Positions 59,474 through 60,328 of a stretch of 60,328 bases of DNA are shown here, piece by piece. Below the pieces are notes generated by a model that saw only the letters and a list, made by a program, of their open reading frames with translations, had not been told where the DNA came from and did no database searches. Both the position numbers and the translations under genes were made by a program. The stretch lies in the NCBI GenBank assembly GCA_014799765.1, contig JAAVHK010000136.1, positions 1 through 60,328 on the forward strand, read 5' to 3'. This DNA comes from Ruminococcus sp. GTDB taxonomy: Bacteria > Bacillota > Clostridia > Oscillospirales > Ruminococcaceae. The first letter of the stretch is position 1. Each line of letters begins with the position of its first letter.

Positions 59474-60328
59474 ATGAAAAAATTTCTTATAATATTTCTG
59501 TGTGTTATTGTTTTCGCCGTACCGTTTAAAGCGTATTCGGCATATAATTACGACTACATGGGCAATGCAATACCATCGCAAGCCGGATACGACGTTGAAA
59601 ACGTACTTTATTTTGACATGGACGAACCACAGGATATTTTTTACAGCGGTGAGAATTTCTATATAGCCGATACCGGTAATGACAGAATTTTAGTTCTTGA
59701 CAGTAATCCTGAAAATATAGTAAAAATTTATGACAGTTTTATTTTTCCCGACGGCACAGAAACTTACCTGAATAATCCGGAGGGAGTTTATATTTCCGGT
59801 GAAAAAATTTATATTGCCGATACGGGAAATTCAAGAGTAATAGTTTCCGGTTTAGATTCCTGCATTATTACGGAAATAAAAAAACCTGTTTCCGAAATAT
59901 ATGACCAGAACAAGAATTTTCTTCCGGAAAAAATTCTCGTTGACAAATCGGGAAATATTTACGTGATTTCCGGAAATGTAACAACCGGTTGTATGATGTT
60001 CAGCAGTAAAGGCGATTTTACCGGATTTTTCGGGGCAAACCGTTCCGGACGTACAGCCGGAAATATCCGGAATCATTTTATTTCCGACAAGAAAAAATCA
60101 CGTCGGAAAAGAAATATTCCCACCGGAATAACCAGTTTTGATATTTCACAGGATTTTATATATACCTGTACTGAAAATTCCGGAAAGACTTCCGATATTA
60201 TAAAGAAACTCAATTCCGCCGGAAAAAATATATTTTCAGAAAAAAATATGCATTTTGGTGATTATCAGCCGGAATACAGTAATTCAGGTTACAGACCGCC
60301 GGAAATATCTGATATTGACGTTTCGGAA
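59474..60328 (+). CDS. Secreted NHL-repeat protein (3' end cut by the window)
   Basis: Open from ATG at 59474 to the window end, at least 285 residues. The signal peptide is residues 1-23 (core FLIIFLCVIVFAVPF, ends AYSA). NHL-type propeller units follow: IFYSGENFYIADTGNDRILV, then VYISGEKIYIADTGNSRVIV, then ILVDKSGNIYVISG. It starts eight bases after the permease with AGGTGA upstream, so it belongs to the transporter operon. A role in binding or processing the transported glycan is possible but not shown. Confidence 0.85.
   Translation, partial: MKKFLIIFLCVIVFAVPFKAYSAYNYDYMGNAIPSQAGYDVENVLYFDMDEPQDIFYSGENFYIADTGNDRILVLDSNPENIVKIYDSFIFPDGTETYLNNPEGVYISGEKIYIADTGNSRVIVSGLDSCIITEIKKPVSEIYDQNKNFLPEKILVDKSGNIYVISGNVTTGCMMFSSKGDFTGFFGANRSGRTAGNIRNHFISDKKKSRRKRNIPTGITSFDISQDFIYTCTENSGKTSDIIKKLNSAGKNIFSEKNMHFGDYQPEYSNSGYRPPEISDIDVSE

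Noticed and set aside
1..60328. tRNA and rRNA genes
   Set aside because: I looked for T-arm and anticodon-arm patterns between genes and found none I could support.

Overview
The window looks like chromosomal DNA of an AT-rich, spore-forming, anaerobic Firmicute of the Ruminococcus type (Oscillospiraceae). Supporting signs are type I dockerin modules on surface leucine-rich-repeat proteins, a lipoprotein with a cohesin-like fold, dipicolinate synthase and SpoIID (sporulation), a T-box leader, a B12-dependent methionine synthase without its reactivation domain, strong AAAGGAGG ribosome sites and frequent TTG/GTG starts. The assignment is inference; there is no rRNA or tRNA gene in the window to confirm it.

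Layout. 1-434: end of a cell-wall-sorted WG-repeat protein and its terminator. 462-6628: a cysteine T-box operon (cysE, unknown, cysS, GNAT, WalJ-type hydrolase, rlmH, unknown, CPBP protease). 6628-13370: minus-strand genes in two units, dipicolinate synthase spoVFA-spoVFB behind a sigma-K-like promoter, and pheA-metH-prfB plus a membrane-anchored helix-turn-helix/coiled-coil protein. 13390-33597: a 20 kb co-directional run: ruvCAB, an unknown papain-like protein, a degenerate phosphohexomutase, an rRNA-type methyltransferase, two tiny genes, ecfA1, two tandem LRR-dockerin genes, ecfA2-ecfT, yfhO, truA, a beta-propeller-like protein, a CvpA-like protein, a ClpE-type unfoldase and the cohesin-like lipoprotein. 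33595-34899 (minus): a glutaredoxin-like protein and SpoIID. 34921-45656: a tightly packed plus-strand run from a consensus promoter: citrate synthase, FG-GAP-like lipoprotein, two-component system, yqhQ, prmC, recA, recX, rimO, pgsA, DtxR-like regulator. 45732-46536: membrane-tethered XRE regulator. 46535-49343 (minus): SRP RNA, dnaX, ybaB, recR. 49420-50491: group 2 glycosyltransferase. 50504-54857: an accessory-looking locus described below. 54829-60328: a sugar ABC importer with a very large binding protein, two permeases and an NHL-repeat protein cut by the window end.

Most of the window is housekeeping: cysteine supply and charging, recombination and repair (RuvABC, RecA, RecX, RecR), translation (RF2, PrmC, RlmH, RimO, TruA, SRP) and vitamin/sugar transport. 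Surface biology is layered on it: two dockerin proteins are embedded inside the ECF transporter operon, and a possible cohesin receptor lies 10 kb downstream on the same strand.

The most unusual locus is 50504-54791. A small XRE-type regulator gene is divergent from two hydrophobic peptide genes of only 21 and 22 codons, each with a strong ribosome site. Their promoters overlap back to back, a terminator follows the peptides, and beyond it lies an ABC-2 ATPase/permease/lipoprotein operon whose consensus promoter carries a perfect 7+1+7 palindrome. A peptide signal, toxin or bacteriocin with exporter/immunity is a plausible reading but is not proven by the sequence. Second is the gene at 16195-17469, a GlmM-like protein that has lost the consensus of all four active-site motifs.
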